A DNA stretch of 12,633 nt from Pseudomonadota bacterium. Lineage in GTDB: Bacteria; Pseudomonadota; Gammaproteobacteria; Xanthomonadales; Xanthomonadaceae. The stretch's first letter is position 1; each line of letters starts with the position of its first letter. Made by a program: the position numbers and the translations under genes. Location: positions 1 to 12,633 of the forward strand of contig JAEZCF010000140.1 of NCBI GenBank assembly GCA_023430045.1, read 5' to 3'. The notes below the pieces were generated by a model, which was not told where the DNA came from, made no database searches, and saw nothing but the letters and a program-made list of their open reading frames with translations. Below are positions 6,203 to 12,625 of the stretch, piece after piece.

Positions 6203-6925
6203 ATGAATCCATCGAGCCTGTGCTGGCTGGCGGCCTGTGGCCTGCTTTCCGCATTGAGTTTCCCGGCCGCCGCGCAGCAGCGGGCGCCGGCCGCCCTGTC
6301 CGGTGCCGACCTCGCCACCGTGCTGGCGAAGGTAGCGCCGAATGCCGACCGCAAGGTGCTGCAGCTGGCCGCCGGTGCCATGCGCTGCGCGTTGCGGCGG
6401 CCGGAACTGGGCGTGATGCCGACGCGTCTGGGTGTCATCGATTATTCCCGGCCGTCCACCGAACCGCGCCTGTGGGTGTTCGACCTGAAGCAGCAGCGCC
6501 TGCTGTTCGAAGAGTGGGTCGCCCATGGCCGCAACAGCGGTAACGATCTCACCCAGCACTTCTCGAACCGGGAAGGCAGCTACATGTCCAGCATCGGGGT
6601 ATTCACCGCGCAGGAAACCTACATGGGTGGCAACGGTTATTCGCTGCGGCTGGATGGCCTGGAGCCCGGTTTCAACGATCATGCCCGCGAACGCGCGATC
6701 GTCATCCACGGCGCGCCTTACGTGAATCCATCCGCTGCTCGCCTGCAGGGCCGGCTCGGCCGCAGCCTGGGCTGTCCCGCCGTTCGGCTCACCGTGGCCA
6801 AGCCGCTGATCGATGCATTGCGTGGTGGCACGATGGTGTTCGCCTATTACCCGGATCAGGCGTGGCTGCAACAGTCACAGCTGCTGGCCGCCGATTGCGG
6901 CAGCAGTACGCTCGCGCATCGCTAG
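6203..6925 (+). CDS. Secreted murein L,D-transpeptidase-like protein (YkuD_2 type)
   Basis: A 240-residue exported protein with a signal peptide (about 1-25, ending PAAAQQ). The catalytic region has the family pattern of the YkuD_2 subfamily: IVIHGAPYV with H169-G170, then GRSLGCPAVR with S188 and nucleophile C191. Upstream segments WVFDLKQQRLLFEEWVAHGR (91-110) and GSYMSSIGVF (125-134) also fit that group. ATG 6203 was chosen. A GTG two codons earlier (6197) is possible, and neither has a strong ribosome-binding site, so expression may depend on coupling to the preceding gene 28 bases upstream. It presumably acts in the periplasm on peptidoglycan, but enzymatic activity of this subfamily is less well established than for classical YkuD enzymes. 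Confidence 0.85.
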   Translation: MNPSSLCWLAACGLLSALSFPAAAQQRAPAALSGADLATVLAKVAPNADRKVLQLAAGAMRCALRRPELGVMPTRLGVIDYSRPSTEPRLWVFDLKQQRLLFEEWVAHGRNSGNDLTQHFSNREGSYMSSIGVFTAQETYMGGNGYSLRLDGLEPGFNDHARERAIVIHGAPYVNPSAARLQGRLGRSLGCPAVRLTVAKPLIDALRGGTMVFAYYPDQAWLQQSQLLAADCGSSTLAHR

Positions 6926-6939
6926 GAAGGGATGCTTCG

Positions 6940-7100
6940 GAGGTTGCCGGCCAGCGGCCGGCACTACCGGTGCAGGTGCGATGAGGTTGCCGGCCAGCGG
7001 CCGGCACTACCGGTGCAGGTGGGATGAGGCTGCCGGCCAGAGGCCGGCACTACCGGTGCAGGTGTGATGAGGTTGCCGGCCAGCGGCCGGCACTACCGGT
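6940..7100 (-). repeat. Four tandem 43-bp units with REP palindromes
   Basis: Exact 43-bp period starting at 6940, 6983, 7026 and 7069, with the last copy truncated near 7100. Each unit has the palindrome TGCCGGCC-centre-GGCCGGCACTAC, which ends in CTAC (GTAG on the minus strand), and a conserved spacer CGGTGCAGGT. Only single-base changes separate copies, such as GGTT to GGCT and AGCGG to AGAGG in unit 3. All copies point the same way, unlike the opposed pairs at 3911-4288. They fill the gap between the second transpeptidase and the HutD-like gene. Confidence 0.9.
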
Positions 7101-7129
7101 CTTCGCGCGGGCCATGATGCAATACGTGC

Positions 7130-7747
7130 ATGACTATCGATGCCCTGCTACGCACTCCGAGCCATCTGGTTTCCAGCCAGGCCTACCGTCGCGAACCATG
7201 GCGCAACGGCCTCGGCTGGACTAGCGAGATCCTCCGCCTTCCCGCCGCCGGCGATGACTGGGCGCTGCGTCTGTCCATCGCCGAGATCGAACAGGATGCG
7301 GCCTTTTCCGCGTTCCCCGGCGTGGAGCGTGAGCTGGTACTGCTGCAGGGCAATGGCGTGCGCCTGCGCTTCGACAGTGGCCGCACGCAGGAGGTGTTGC
7401 CGCCGCACGGCCGGGTGCGGTTCGCCGGCGAGGAAAGCCTGCGCGGCGAGCTGCTGGACGGGGTCACCCACGATTTCAACCTGATGTGGCGGCGCGACGT
7501 GCTGCATGCCGAACTGCTGCACCGGCCGATGGTGGGGCCGATGTATTTCTTCAGCGAGCCGGATGTGGCTTGGGCGATCCATCTGCTGGCCGGTCAGGCC
7601 ACGTTCGGCGCAGGCAGCGCGTTGCCGCCGATGGCCGCCGGCGACACCGCCTGGCTGGCCGCGGGCGAGCGATGCCGGCATGCGCTCGAGGGTGGTGGCG
7701 AGCTGCTGGCGATCCGGGTAACGCCGGCCATCGGGCCCGCCACCTGA
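7130..7747 (+). CDS. HutD/Ves-family cupin-like protein
   Basis: A 205-residue cytosolic protein of the HutD/Ves family (bicupin fold). It shows the family hallmarks near the N-terminus: REPWRNGLGWTSEI (21-34, matching the family W-[KR]-N-G-x-x-T region) and WALRLSIAEI with FSAFPGVERELVLLQG (44-74). HutD proteins are often linked to histidine use and Ves to cold stress. No hut genes are visible here, so it is an orphan and its substrate is unknown. The start at 7130 has no Shine-Dalgarno sequence. An inverted repeat ATGCA-ATACG-TGCAT (7117-7131) covers the start codon, which could mean leaderless translation or control at that site. A REP array lies immediately upstream. Confidence 0.85.
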   Translation: MTIDALLRTPSHLVSSQAYRREPWRNGLGWTSEILRLPAAGDDWALRLSIAEIEQDAAFSAFPGVERELVLLQGNGVRLRFDSGRTQEVLPPHGRVRFAGEESLRGELLDGVTHDFNLMWRRDVLHAELLHRPMVGPMYFFSEPDVAWAIHLLAGQATFGAGSALPPMAAGDTAWLAAGERCRHALEGGGELLAIRVTPAIGPAT

Positions 7748-7751
7748 TCCG

Positions 7752-7776
7752 GTAGAGCCGATCCATGATCGGCTGC
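7752..7776 (+). repeat. SMAG/REP palindrome
   Basis: Starts with GTAG, then arms GAGCCGATC and GATCGGCTG around a short centre. It lies just after the HutD-like stop, between two convergent transcription units. Confidence 0.8.
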
Positions 7777-7782
7777 CAGCCG

Positions 7783-7802
7783 ACCGTCTCTGGGGCGGTT
7801 TT
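7783..7802 (+). terminator. Weak intrinsic terminator after the HutD-like gene
   Basis: Six-base stem ACCGTC/GGCGGT including one G-T pair, five-base loop TCTGG, then only four T. It follows the REP at 7752-7776 and may act together with it. No equivalent T-run is seen on the minus strand for the convergent redox operon. Confidence 0.45.
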
Positions 7803-7828
7803 ACTGAGGCAACGGCATCTGACGCGCG

Positions 7829-9433
7829 CTAATACACGTCACGCCGGTAACGCCCAGCGAGCACCAGCGCTTCCTTGCCGTCGGCACCCAGCGCCTGTTC
7901 GATCACCGCGTCCACCGCCGGGGCCATGCCCTGCAGGCTGCCGCAGACCAGCACCGTGGCGCCATCCTGCACCCAGCGGCGCAGCCGTTCCGCCTGCGCC
8001 TGCAGGCGATGCTGCACGTAACGATGCTCGCCGCCGTCGCGGCTGAATACCACGTCCAGCCGCTCCAGCGTGCCCCGTCGCACGCAGTCCTGCAGCTCTG
8101 CGGCGAAGTGGAAATCATGCGCAGCGTTGCGTTCGCCGAACAAGAGCCAGGTACGCCTCGCGCCCGCTGCCACGCGTTCGTGCAGATGCGCGCGCAGTCC
8201 AGCGATGCCGGTGCCGTTGCCGATCAACAGCAGCGGAACATCGGCGGCCACGCCGTGGAAGGTGGGGTTGCGGCGCAGGCGCAGGTCGATGGGATCGCCG
8301 ACGGCGGCCGCATCGCACAGCCAGCCACTGCCGATGCCCGGGCTGCCATCGGCGCGAAGCTGACGCCGTACCAGCAGTTCCAGCGCGCCGTCGTCCATTG
8401 TGGAGGCGATGGAGTATTCGCGATGGGGCAGCGGCCGCAGTGTGCGCGCAAGCGCTTCAAGGTCGCGGGCGATTTCGAGCACGGGCAGGTGCGAGCGCGA
8501 CAGGCGCGCATGCAGTGATTCGCCGTCGTCCAGCGGTGTCGTGCCGTCGAATCCATGCGCATGCAACCACGCATCGACCACCGACGGAGCATGGCGCGGG
8601 CCGATTTCCGCAATGTCGCCGGCCTGCCAGCGCAGCGTCTCCTCGGGCGGGGGCTGCAGGCGCAGCCAGTGCACCGCGCCGCCGGCGCTGCCCGGATTCA
8701 GATGCGTGCGCTGCAGCAGCCGCCACTGTTGGTACGCCGCCGGAGCCCAGTCGGGCTGCTCGCTGGCATCACCGCCCAGCTGACCCAGCAGCTGCTGCCA
8801 GTGGCGCAGGCTCGCGGGGTCGGCATTGTCCACTTCCACGGTATCGAACAGGGCATGTGCACCCTGCTGGCGGAGCCAGCCATCCAACTGGTGGCCGAAG
8901 GCGCAGAAATGATCGTAGCTGCGGTCGCCCAGCGCCAGCACGCCGTAATGCAGGTGGCCCAGCGACGGAGCGGCAGGCATCAGCCGATGCAGGAAGCGTT
9001 GCGCGTGGTCGGGCGGATCGCCCTCGCCGGTGGTGCTGGCGATGAACAGCGCACGTTCGCTGGCCGCCAGCAAGCCGGCATCCAACTGGTCGATGCCGCG
9101 TACCCGCACTGCCACGCCGGCAGCACGCAGGGCTTCCGCGCTGCGTTCGGCAAGCTGCAGGGCGAAGCCTGTCTGGCTCGCCCATACCAGCAGCAGGGGC
9201 TGTGTGCCGGTATCGTAGTCGTCATCGCGCGACCGTCCGCGCCACCACAGCAGCGCGCACAACGCCGCGTAGGCAAGCACGCTGGCCACGGCGATTACCG
9301 CGTTGCGCAGGCCTGCCGCAGGCATCCAGCCATCCTCGCCCAGGTGCAGCCGCAGCAGCAGCGCGGCGATCATCGCCAGCACCAGCATCACCAGCGCATT
9401 GCCCGTCGTCGCACGGGAAAATCGCAGGCTCAT
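7829..9433 (-). CDS. Membrane-anchored flavodoxin/FNR-type NADPH flavoprotein reductase
   Basis: A 534-residue protein resembling the CysJ (sulfite reductase flavoprotein) group but anchored in the membrane. Two N-terminal membrane segments (about 12-29 and 44-65) precede a flavodoxin-like FMN domain (80-220) with ASQTGFA (85-91), STTGEGDPPD (133-142) and LGDRSYDHFC (168-177). A ferredoxin-reductase-like part follows: REYSIAS (338-344) for FAD, GNGTGIAGLR (405-414) and CGSLQGMA (497-504) for NADPH, and an aromatic C-terminus YRRDVY. Family logic: electrons pass from NADPH through FAD to FMN and then to a membrane or periplasmic partner. No PepSY domain is fused; a separate PepSY protein is encoded at the operon start. 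Its ATG overlaps the apbE stop (ATGA). No sulfite reductase hemoprotein gene is nearby, so a role in sulfur assimilation is unlikely. Confidence 0.85.
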   Translation of the reverse strand: MSLRFSRATTGNALVMLVLAMIAALLLRLHLGEDGWMPAAGLRNAVIAVASVLAYAALCALLWWRGRSRDDDYDTGTQPLLLVWASQTGFALQLAERSAEALRAAGVAVRVRGIDQLDAGLLAASERALFIASTTGEGDPPDHAQRFLHRLMPAAPSLGHLHYGVLALGDRSYDHFCAFGHQLDGWLRQQGAHALFDTVEVDNADPASLRHWQQLLGQLGGDASEQPDWAPAAYQQWRLLQRTHLNPGSAGGAVHWLRLQPPPEETLRWQAGDIAEIGPRHAPSVVDAWLHAHGFDGTTPLDDGESLHARLSRSHLPVLEIARDLEALARTLRPLPHREYSIASTMDDGALELLVRRQLRADGSPGIGSGWLCDAAAVGDPIDLRLRRNPTFHGVAADVPLLLIGNGTGIAGLRAHLHERVAAGARRTWLLFGERNAAHDFHFAAELQDCVRRGTLERLDVVFSRDGGEHRYVQHRLQAQAERLRRWVQDGATVLVCGSLQGMAPAVDAVIEQALGADGKEALVLAGRYRRDVY

Positions 9434-10482
9434 GCCAACAACGTTTCGAAGGCGGGGCTGAGCGATTCGCGCGGGCCCGTTTCGCTGCGTTCCAGGAAAC
9501 GCGCCGCGAGCCCCAGGCGGGTGGCCAGCGCCAGGCCGGCGTCGCGTCCGAGCACGGTCAGTGCGGTTGCCCAGGCATCGGCATGCATCGCGTCCGCAGC
9601 CACCACGGTGACCGCTGCCGCCGCACGCTGCACCGGCCGGCCGCTGCGCGGATCCAGGCTGTGGCTGATCTGCATGCCATCCTGCTTGTAGTGGTGCCAG
9701 CGATCACCGGACGTGGCCACGGCCTTGTCATCCAGCGCCAGCACGCGTGGTGGCATGGTCGTGGCCGCATCCTCCTCCGGCGCCGATTCCACCAGCACGC
9801 GCCAGGGCTGGCCGTCGGGCTTGTGGCCGTATCCATGCAGCTCGCCACCGACCTCCACCAGCGCCGCGACGATGCCCTGCGCGCGCAGCCAGCGCACCAC
9901 CTCATCCACGCCGAAACCCTTGGCGATGGCGGACAGGTCCAGCTCCAGTCCGCCCGGCTGCAGCAGGCAGGGCTCCTGCCATTGCAGCCGTTGCCAGCCG
10001 CAGCGCACACGGGTGGCCTCCAGCGCCTGCTCATCCGGCAGTGCGCGGGGTGCGGCGTGCGCGCCGAATCCCCACAGCGCCACCAGCGGCCCCACCGTGG
10101 GGTCGAACGCCCCATCGCTGGCTGCGGCCACGGACTGCGCGCAGGCCAGCACCGCGCGCATCTGCACGGGCAGTGCGCACCAGCTTCCTGCCGGCGCGCG
10201 GTTGTAGCGGCTGATATCCGAATCGGCCTCCCATGTGCTCATCTGCGCGACAATCGCATCCAGTTGGGCCTGGATACCGGCATGCAGCGGGTGCAGATCG
10301 CGCTGACGCGGAACGACCAGCCGGGCGCTCCAGTTCGTGCCCATCGTGGTACCGCCAAGGCTGGCGATATCGGCCGATGCGTGGGCGTCCGATATCGCCG
10401 GGCGCTGCCCGGCGTCCGATAGAGCCGGGCCACGCCCGGCTGAGTTGTCACCCATGTCGCCACCGCACATTGTCACGCGCAT
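9430..10482 (-). CDS. apbE: FAD:protein FMN transferase ApbE
   Basis: An ApbE-family enzyme that attaches FMN from FAD to a Thr/Ser of a target protein. Signatures: GTTMGTNWSARL (44-55), MSTWEADSDISRYN (81-94), SDGAFDPTVGPL (122-133), LDLSAIAKGFGVD (181-193), VGGELHGYG (211-219), ATSGD (256-260), SHSLDPRSGRP (273-283) and a DAMHADAWATAL metal-binding region. The gene sits six bases after the DUF4198 stop and overlaps the reductase gene. The start is uncertain. From ATG 10482 the first 40 residues run through two REP-like hairpins and contain no signal peptide. Alternatives are ATG 10455 (GGTGG before it) and ATG 10344 (M47, which begins at the conserved TMGT motif). Most family members are exported, so the missing export signal is odd. 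The probable substrate is the DUF2271 protein of the same operon. Confidence 0.88.
   Translation of the reverse strand: MRVTMCGGDMGDNSAGRGPALSDAGQRPAISDAHASADIASLGGTTMGTNWSARLVVPRQRDLHPLHAGIQAQLDAIVAQMSTWEADSDISRYNRAPAGSWCALPVQMRAVLACAQSVAAASDGAFDPTVGPLVALWGFGAHAAPRALPDEQALEATRVRCGWQRLQWQEPCLLQPGGLELDLSAIAKGFGVDEVVRWLRAQGIVAALVEVGGELHGYGHKPDGQPWRVLVESAPEEDAATTMPPRVLALDDKAVATSGDRWHHYKQDGMQISHSLDPRSGRPVQRAAAAVTVVAADAMHADAWATALTVLGRDAGLALATRLGLAARFLERSETGPRESLSPAFETLLA
10387..10441. repeat. Two REP-like hairpins inside the 5' end of the apbE frame
   Basis: A 27-bp period begins with GTCCGATA at 10387 and 10414. The hairpins are CGCCGGGC-GCT-GCCCGGCG (10396-10414) and AGCCGGGC-CAC-GCCCGGCT (10423-10441), each with an eight-base perfect stem. 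The second reads GATAGAGCC instead of GTAGAGCC, so it looks like a diverged SMAG element. In the apbE frame they encode the near-repeat RGPALSDAG / QRPAISDAH. Confidence 0.7.
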
Positions 10483-10488
10483 GTCCCG

Positions 10489-11292
10489 TTACTGCGGCAG
10501 CACTTCCAGCGTGGCCACATAGCTCAGGCGTCGCTTGGCGGCCTGCTTCACCGACGTCCTGCTGTCTTCGGTGCCCGTCTCCAGCCAGTACATGCCGGCT
10601 TCCGGCCAGGTCACGCGGATTTCGCCCTTGGCATCGCTGGCAACCTTGATCTCGTCCTGCGCGTTGCGGTAACGCGTGGCGCCACGCACGATCTCGAACT
10701 CCAGCCCGGCGGTCGGCTTGCCGTCCACCAGCACGCGGAAGACGGCTTCCTCGCCCACGAACAGATCGTTCGGATGGTCGAGCGCGATCAGCTCGATGCC
10801 CTTGCCGGTCGGCTTCAGTGCCGTGTCGTTCGGCTTGCCGTTGGTAACGAAGGTTTCCACGCGGCCCACGGACTGGGACACCTGCACGTTCCTGGCTTCG
10901 GCAGGCAGCTCGCCGAAGGTGGCGGCGGTGCCGCGCCAGCGCTTGCGTTCGCCATTGAGTTCGTAGGTAGCGGACAGGCCATCGTTCACCGATGCGATGC
11001 GGTAGGTGCCCTGCTGCTTCAGTTCGATGTCGAACACGCTGCGGAACTTGCCGGTGGCCGGGTTCTGCGCCTGCACGCTGCTGCCGTCCGGCGCGGTGAT
11101 CACCAGCGATTCCAGCCGCAGCGGTACATGGTTGAAGTAGAACAGGTCGTTGGAAACGGCGCCGTCCACGGTGATCCAGGGATCATTGCCGGCGATCACC
11201 GTCTGCGACGGCAGCAACCAGGCCTTGTGCGCCAAGGCGGAAAACGGAAGGGCAGCGGCCAGGGCGGCGGCGAGGACGAGCGTGCGCTTCAT
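10489..11292 (-). CDS. Secreted DUF4198-domain protein
   Basis: A 267-residue periplasmic protein with a clear signal peptide (MKRTLVLAAALAAALPFSALA). Cleavage after A21 would leave His22 as the mature N-terminus (HKAWLLPS), as is common in DUF4198 proteins. The rest is beta-rich with Ig/CNA-B-like features (VDGKPTAGLEFEIVRG about 188-205, GEIRVTWPEAGMYWLETG in the C-terminal third). The family is poorly characterised. Some members are associated with nickel or cobalt uptake, and I recall this only as family knowledge. The start at 11292 has GGAG about ten bases upstream. A longer frame from 11352 would place the signal peptide internally. It lies between the DUF2271 gene and apbE in the operon. 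A role as metal-binding or substrate-presenting partner of the redox system is inference. Confidence 0.85.
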   Translation of the reverse strand: MKRTLVLAAALAAALPFSALAHKAWLLPSQTVIAGNDPWITVDGAVSNDLFYFNHVPLRLESLVITAPDGSSVQAQNPATGKFRSVFDIELKQQGTYRIASVNDGLSATYELNGERKRWRGTAATFGELPAEARNVQVSQSVGRVETFVTNGKPNDTALKPTGKGIELIALDHPNDLFVGEEAVFRVLVDGKPTAGLEFEIVRGATRYRNAQDEIKVASDAKGEIRVTWPEAGMYWLETGTEDSRTSVKQAAKRRLSYVATLEVLPQ

Positions 11293-11329
11293 GGGCAGGA
11301 AACTCCAGGCTGGAAATGAGGTATGGAAG

Positions 11330-11378
11330 GCGGGCAGGGACATCATGATCATTCGATCGCTTCCCGCCCGCTTTTTTT
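11330..11378 (+). other. GC-rich hairpin with T-run between DUF2271 and DUF4198 genes
   Basis: GCGGGCAGGGA (11330-11340) pairs with TCCCGCCCGC (11362-11371), with one bulged A, followed by seven T on the plus strand. That is the shape of a plus-strand intrinsic terminator, but no plus-strand gene runs into it. In the minus-strand operon mRNA the same stem follows the DUF2271 stop with an A-run before it. There it could act as a processing or stabilising hairpin, or stop antisense transcription. Confidence 0.5.
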
Positions 11379-11896
11379 CAGGGCTTTGCGGAAAGGGTGA
11401 CCTTGCCCAGTTCGGTGCTGCCCTGGGCGGAGGCGTTCTGCGGAGCCTTCGCTGGCCAGGTAAACGGGATCTTCAACAGTTCGCGGCCGCCGACTTCGCG
11501 TACCGCTTCCACCACCAGGGTGTAGTTGCCCGGCGCGAGCTGCTTCAGGGCCGGCTGGCGGTCACTGAAGGACAGCGCGTGGGTGCCGACCGGACGCGTG
11601 GGGCCGGTCACGCCGTCCACCGGCACGTCCAGCGTCCGGCCGCTCTTGCGCCACCACTGGCGCAGGTCCGGCAGCCATTTGGTGCCATGCCCTTCGGCGT
11701 TGCCGGTCTGCTGGTACCACACCGACAGGTTGGCCGCGACCTTCTGGTCGGCACCTTCCAGCCAGATCGCCACGTACGGGCGGTGGTATTCAGCGACGTT
11801 GAGCTTTGGCACCTCGACGTTGATGTCCAGGGTGGCGGCATAGGCGGGCGAGGTGGCCAGCAGGCCGCTGAGGGCGATGGTGAGGGTGACGCGCAT
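11378..11896 (-). CDS. Secreted DUF2271 protein with a flavinylation-type motif
   Basis: A 172-residue exported protein with a signal peptide (1-20, ending AYA before ATLD). The mature part matches DUF2271: the beta-strand start LDINVEVPKL, RPYVAIWLEGAD (39-50), KWLPDLRQWWRKSG (73-86) and a C-terminal GNYTLVVEAVREVGGRELLKIPF region. Residues 94-100 read DGVTGPT. This fits the D-G-x-[ST]-G-[A]-[TS] pattern that ApbE modifies with FMN, with Thr100 as the acceptor, except that Ala is replaced by Pro. With apbE two genes downstream, it is the likely flavinylated electron carrier of this operon; this is inference. GGAG lies six bases before the ATG. The PepSY gene ends 31 bases upstream. Confidence 0.85.
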   Translation of the reverse strand: MRVTLTIALSGLLATSPAYAATLDINVEVPKLNVAEYHRPYVAIWLEGADQKVAANLSVWYQQTGNAEGHGTKWLPDLRQWWRKSGRTLDVPVDGVTGPTRPVGTHALSFSDRQPALKQLAPGNYTLVVEAVREVGGRELLKIPFTWPAKAPQNASAQGSTELGKVTLSAKP

Positions 11897-11927
11897 GGGC
11901 GGCTCCAGGAGGAAAGGTCGAAGTGGG

Positions 11928-12566
11928 TCAGTGGATCAACAGCAGGGCGATCAGCAGCGGAATCATCAGGCCCAGGCCGACCAGCGGCCAGGTCATGCGG
12001 CGCTGCCGCGCATGCAGGTGCAGCAGGAACAGGCCGGTGATGCAGAACACCAGGCAGGCCACCGCGAACAGGTCCAGGAACCAGCCCCAGGCCGGGCCCG
12101 CGTTGCGGCCCTTGTGCAGATCGTTGAGGTAGGACACCGCGCCGCGCGAGGTGGATTCGTATTCCACCGCGCCGCTTTCGCGGTCGATGCTCAGCCAGGC
12201 ATCGCCCCCGGGACGGGGCAGCGACAGGTAGATCTCTTCGGCGGACCATTCGGCCGGGCGGGCACCGATGGCGATGCCCAGTTCCGCGTCCAGCCATTGC
12301 CGGACCGGGCGCGGAACAGGAGCGTTGCCGTCCTCGCGCTCACCGAGTCCGGCAAGCACGTCGGCGGGCAGGGTCAGCTGGCGGGTTTCCACCTGCGGGG
12401 CAGCTTCTATCTTCGCGGCATGGTTCAAGGTGATGCCGGTCGCCGCGAACACCAGCATGCCGATCAGGCACACCGCCGAACTGATCCAGTGCCACTGGTG
12501 CAGGGTGCGCAGCCAGAAGCCACGACTCTGCTGTTGCTGCACGGCGGAAGATGCGGGACGGCTCAC
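11928..12566 (-). CDS. PepSY-associated transmembrane protein
   Basis: A 212-residue inner-membrane protein. Membrane segments are near residues 29-48, 160-182 and 191-211, with a periplasmic PepSY-like domain (about 55-155) between the first two. Family marks are LHQWHWISS (22-30), the TGITLNHA segment (43-50), YLSLPRPGGDAWLSIDRESG (113-132) and the conserved NDLHKGR (148-154). Histidines at 23, 26, 49, 151, 183 and 185 sit near the membrane faces and could bind heme or flavin, but this is not shown by sequence alone. Related proteins take part in ferric-siderophore reduction. The start is GTG at 12566 with no good Shine-Dalgarno sequence. No better in-frame start was seen before the first membrane segment. 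It is the first visible gene of the redox operon, 31 bases ahead of the DUF2271 gene. Confidence 0.85.
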   Translation of the reverse strand: MSRPASSAVQQQQSRGFWLRTLHQWHWISSAVCLIGMLVFAATGITLNHAAKIEAAPQVETRQLTLPADVLAGLGEREDGNAPVPRPVRQWLDAELGIAIGARPAEWSAEEIYLSLPRPGGDAWLSIDRESGAVEYESTSRGAVSYLNDLHKGRNAGPAWGWFLDLFAVACLVFCITGLFLLHLHARQRRMTWPLVGLGLMIPLLIALLLIH

Positions 12567-12596
12567 GGCAGGTGGGAAGGCGGAAGATGACGACGC

Positions 12597-12625
12597 ATTA
12601 CATCATTGATGAGAATTGTTCGCAA
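12597..12625 (-). promoter_or_regulatory. Candidate sigma-70 promoter of the redox operon
   Basis: On the minus strand TTGCGA (12620-12625) and TGTAAT (12597-12602) are separated by exactly 17 bases. They match four of six and five of six consensus positions. Transcription would start near 12590, giving a leader of roughly 24 bases before GTG 12566. Confidence 0.5.
12610..12624 (-). promoter_or_regulatory. Candidate Fur-binding site
   Basis: On the minus strand TGCGAAC-A-ATTCTCA matches 10 of 14 positions of the 7-1-7 Fur box TGATAAT-N-ATTATCA, with the right arm six of seven. It overlaps the -35 and the spacer of the candidate promoter, where a repressor would block RNA polymerase. The match is partial and unproven. 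Confidence 0.4.

Noticed and set aside
6940..7100. CRISPR array
   Set aside because: The repeats and spacers are both conserved between units, the repeat is a GTAG-type REP, and no cas gene is present.
9202..10422. 406-residue plus-strand frame opposite apbE and the reductase
   Set aside because: It is a shadow frame, since the minus strand carries clear ApbE and flavodoxin/FNR motifs there.
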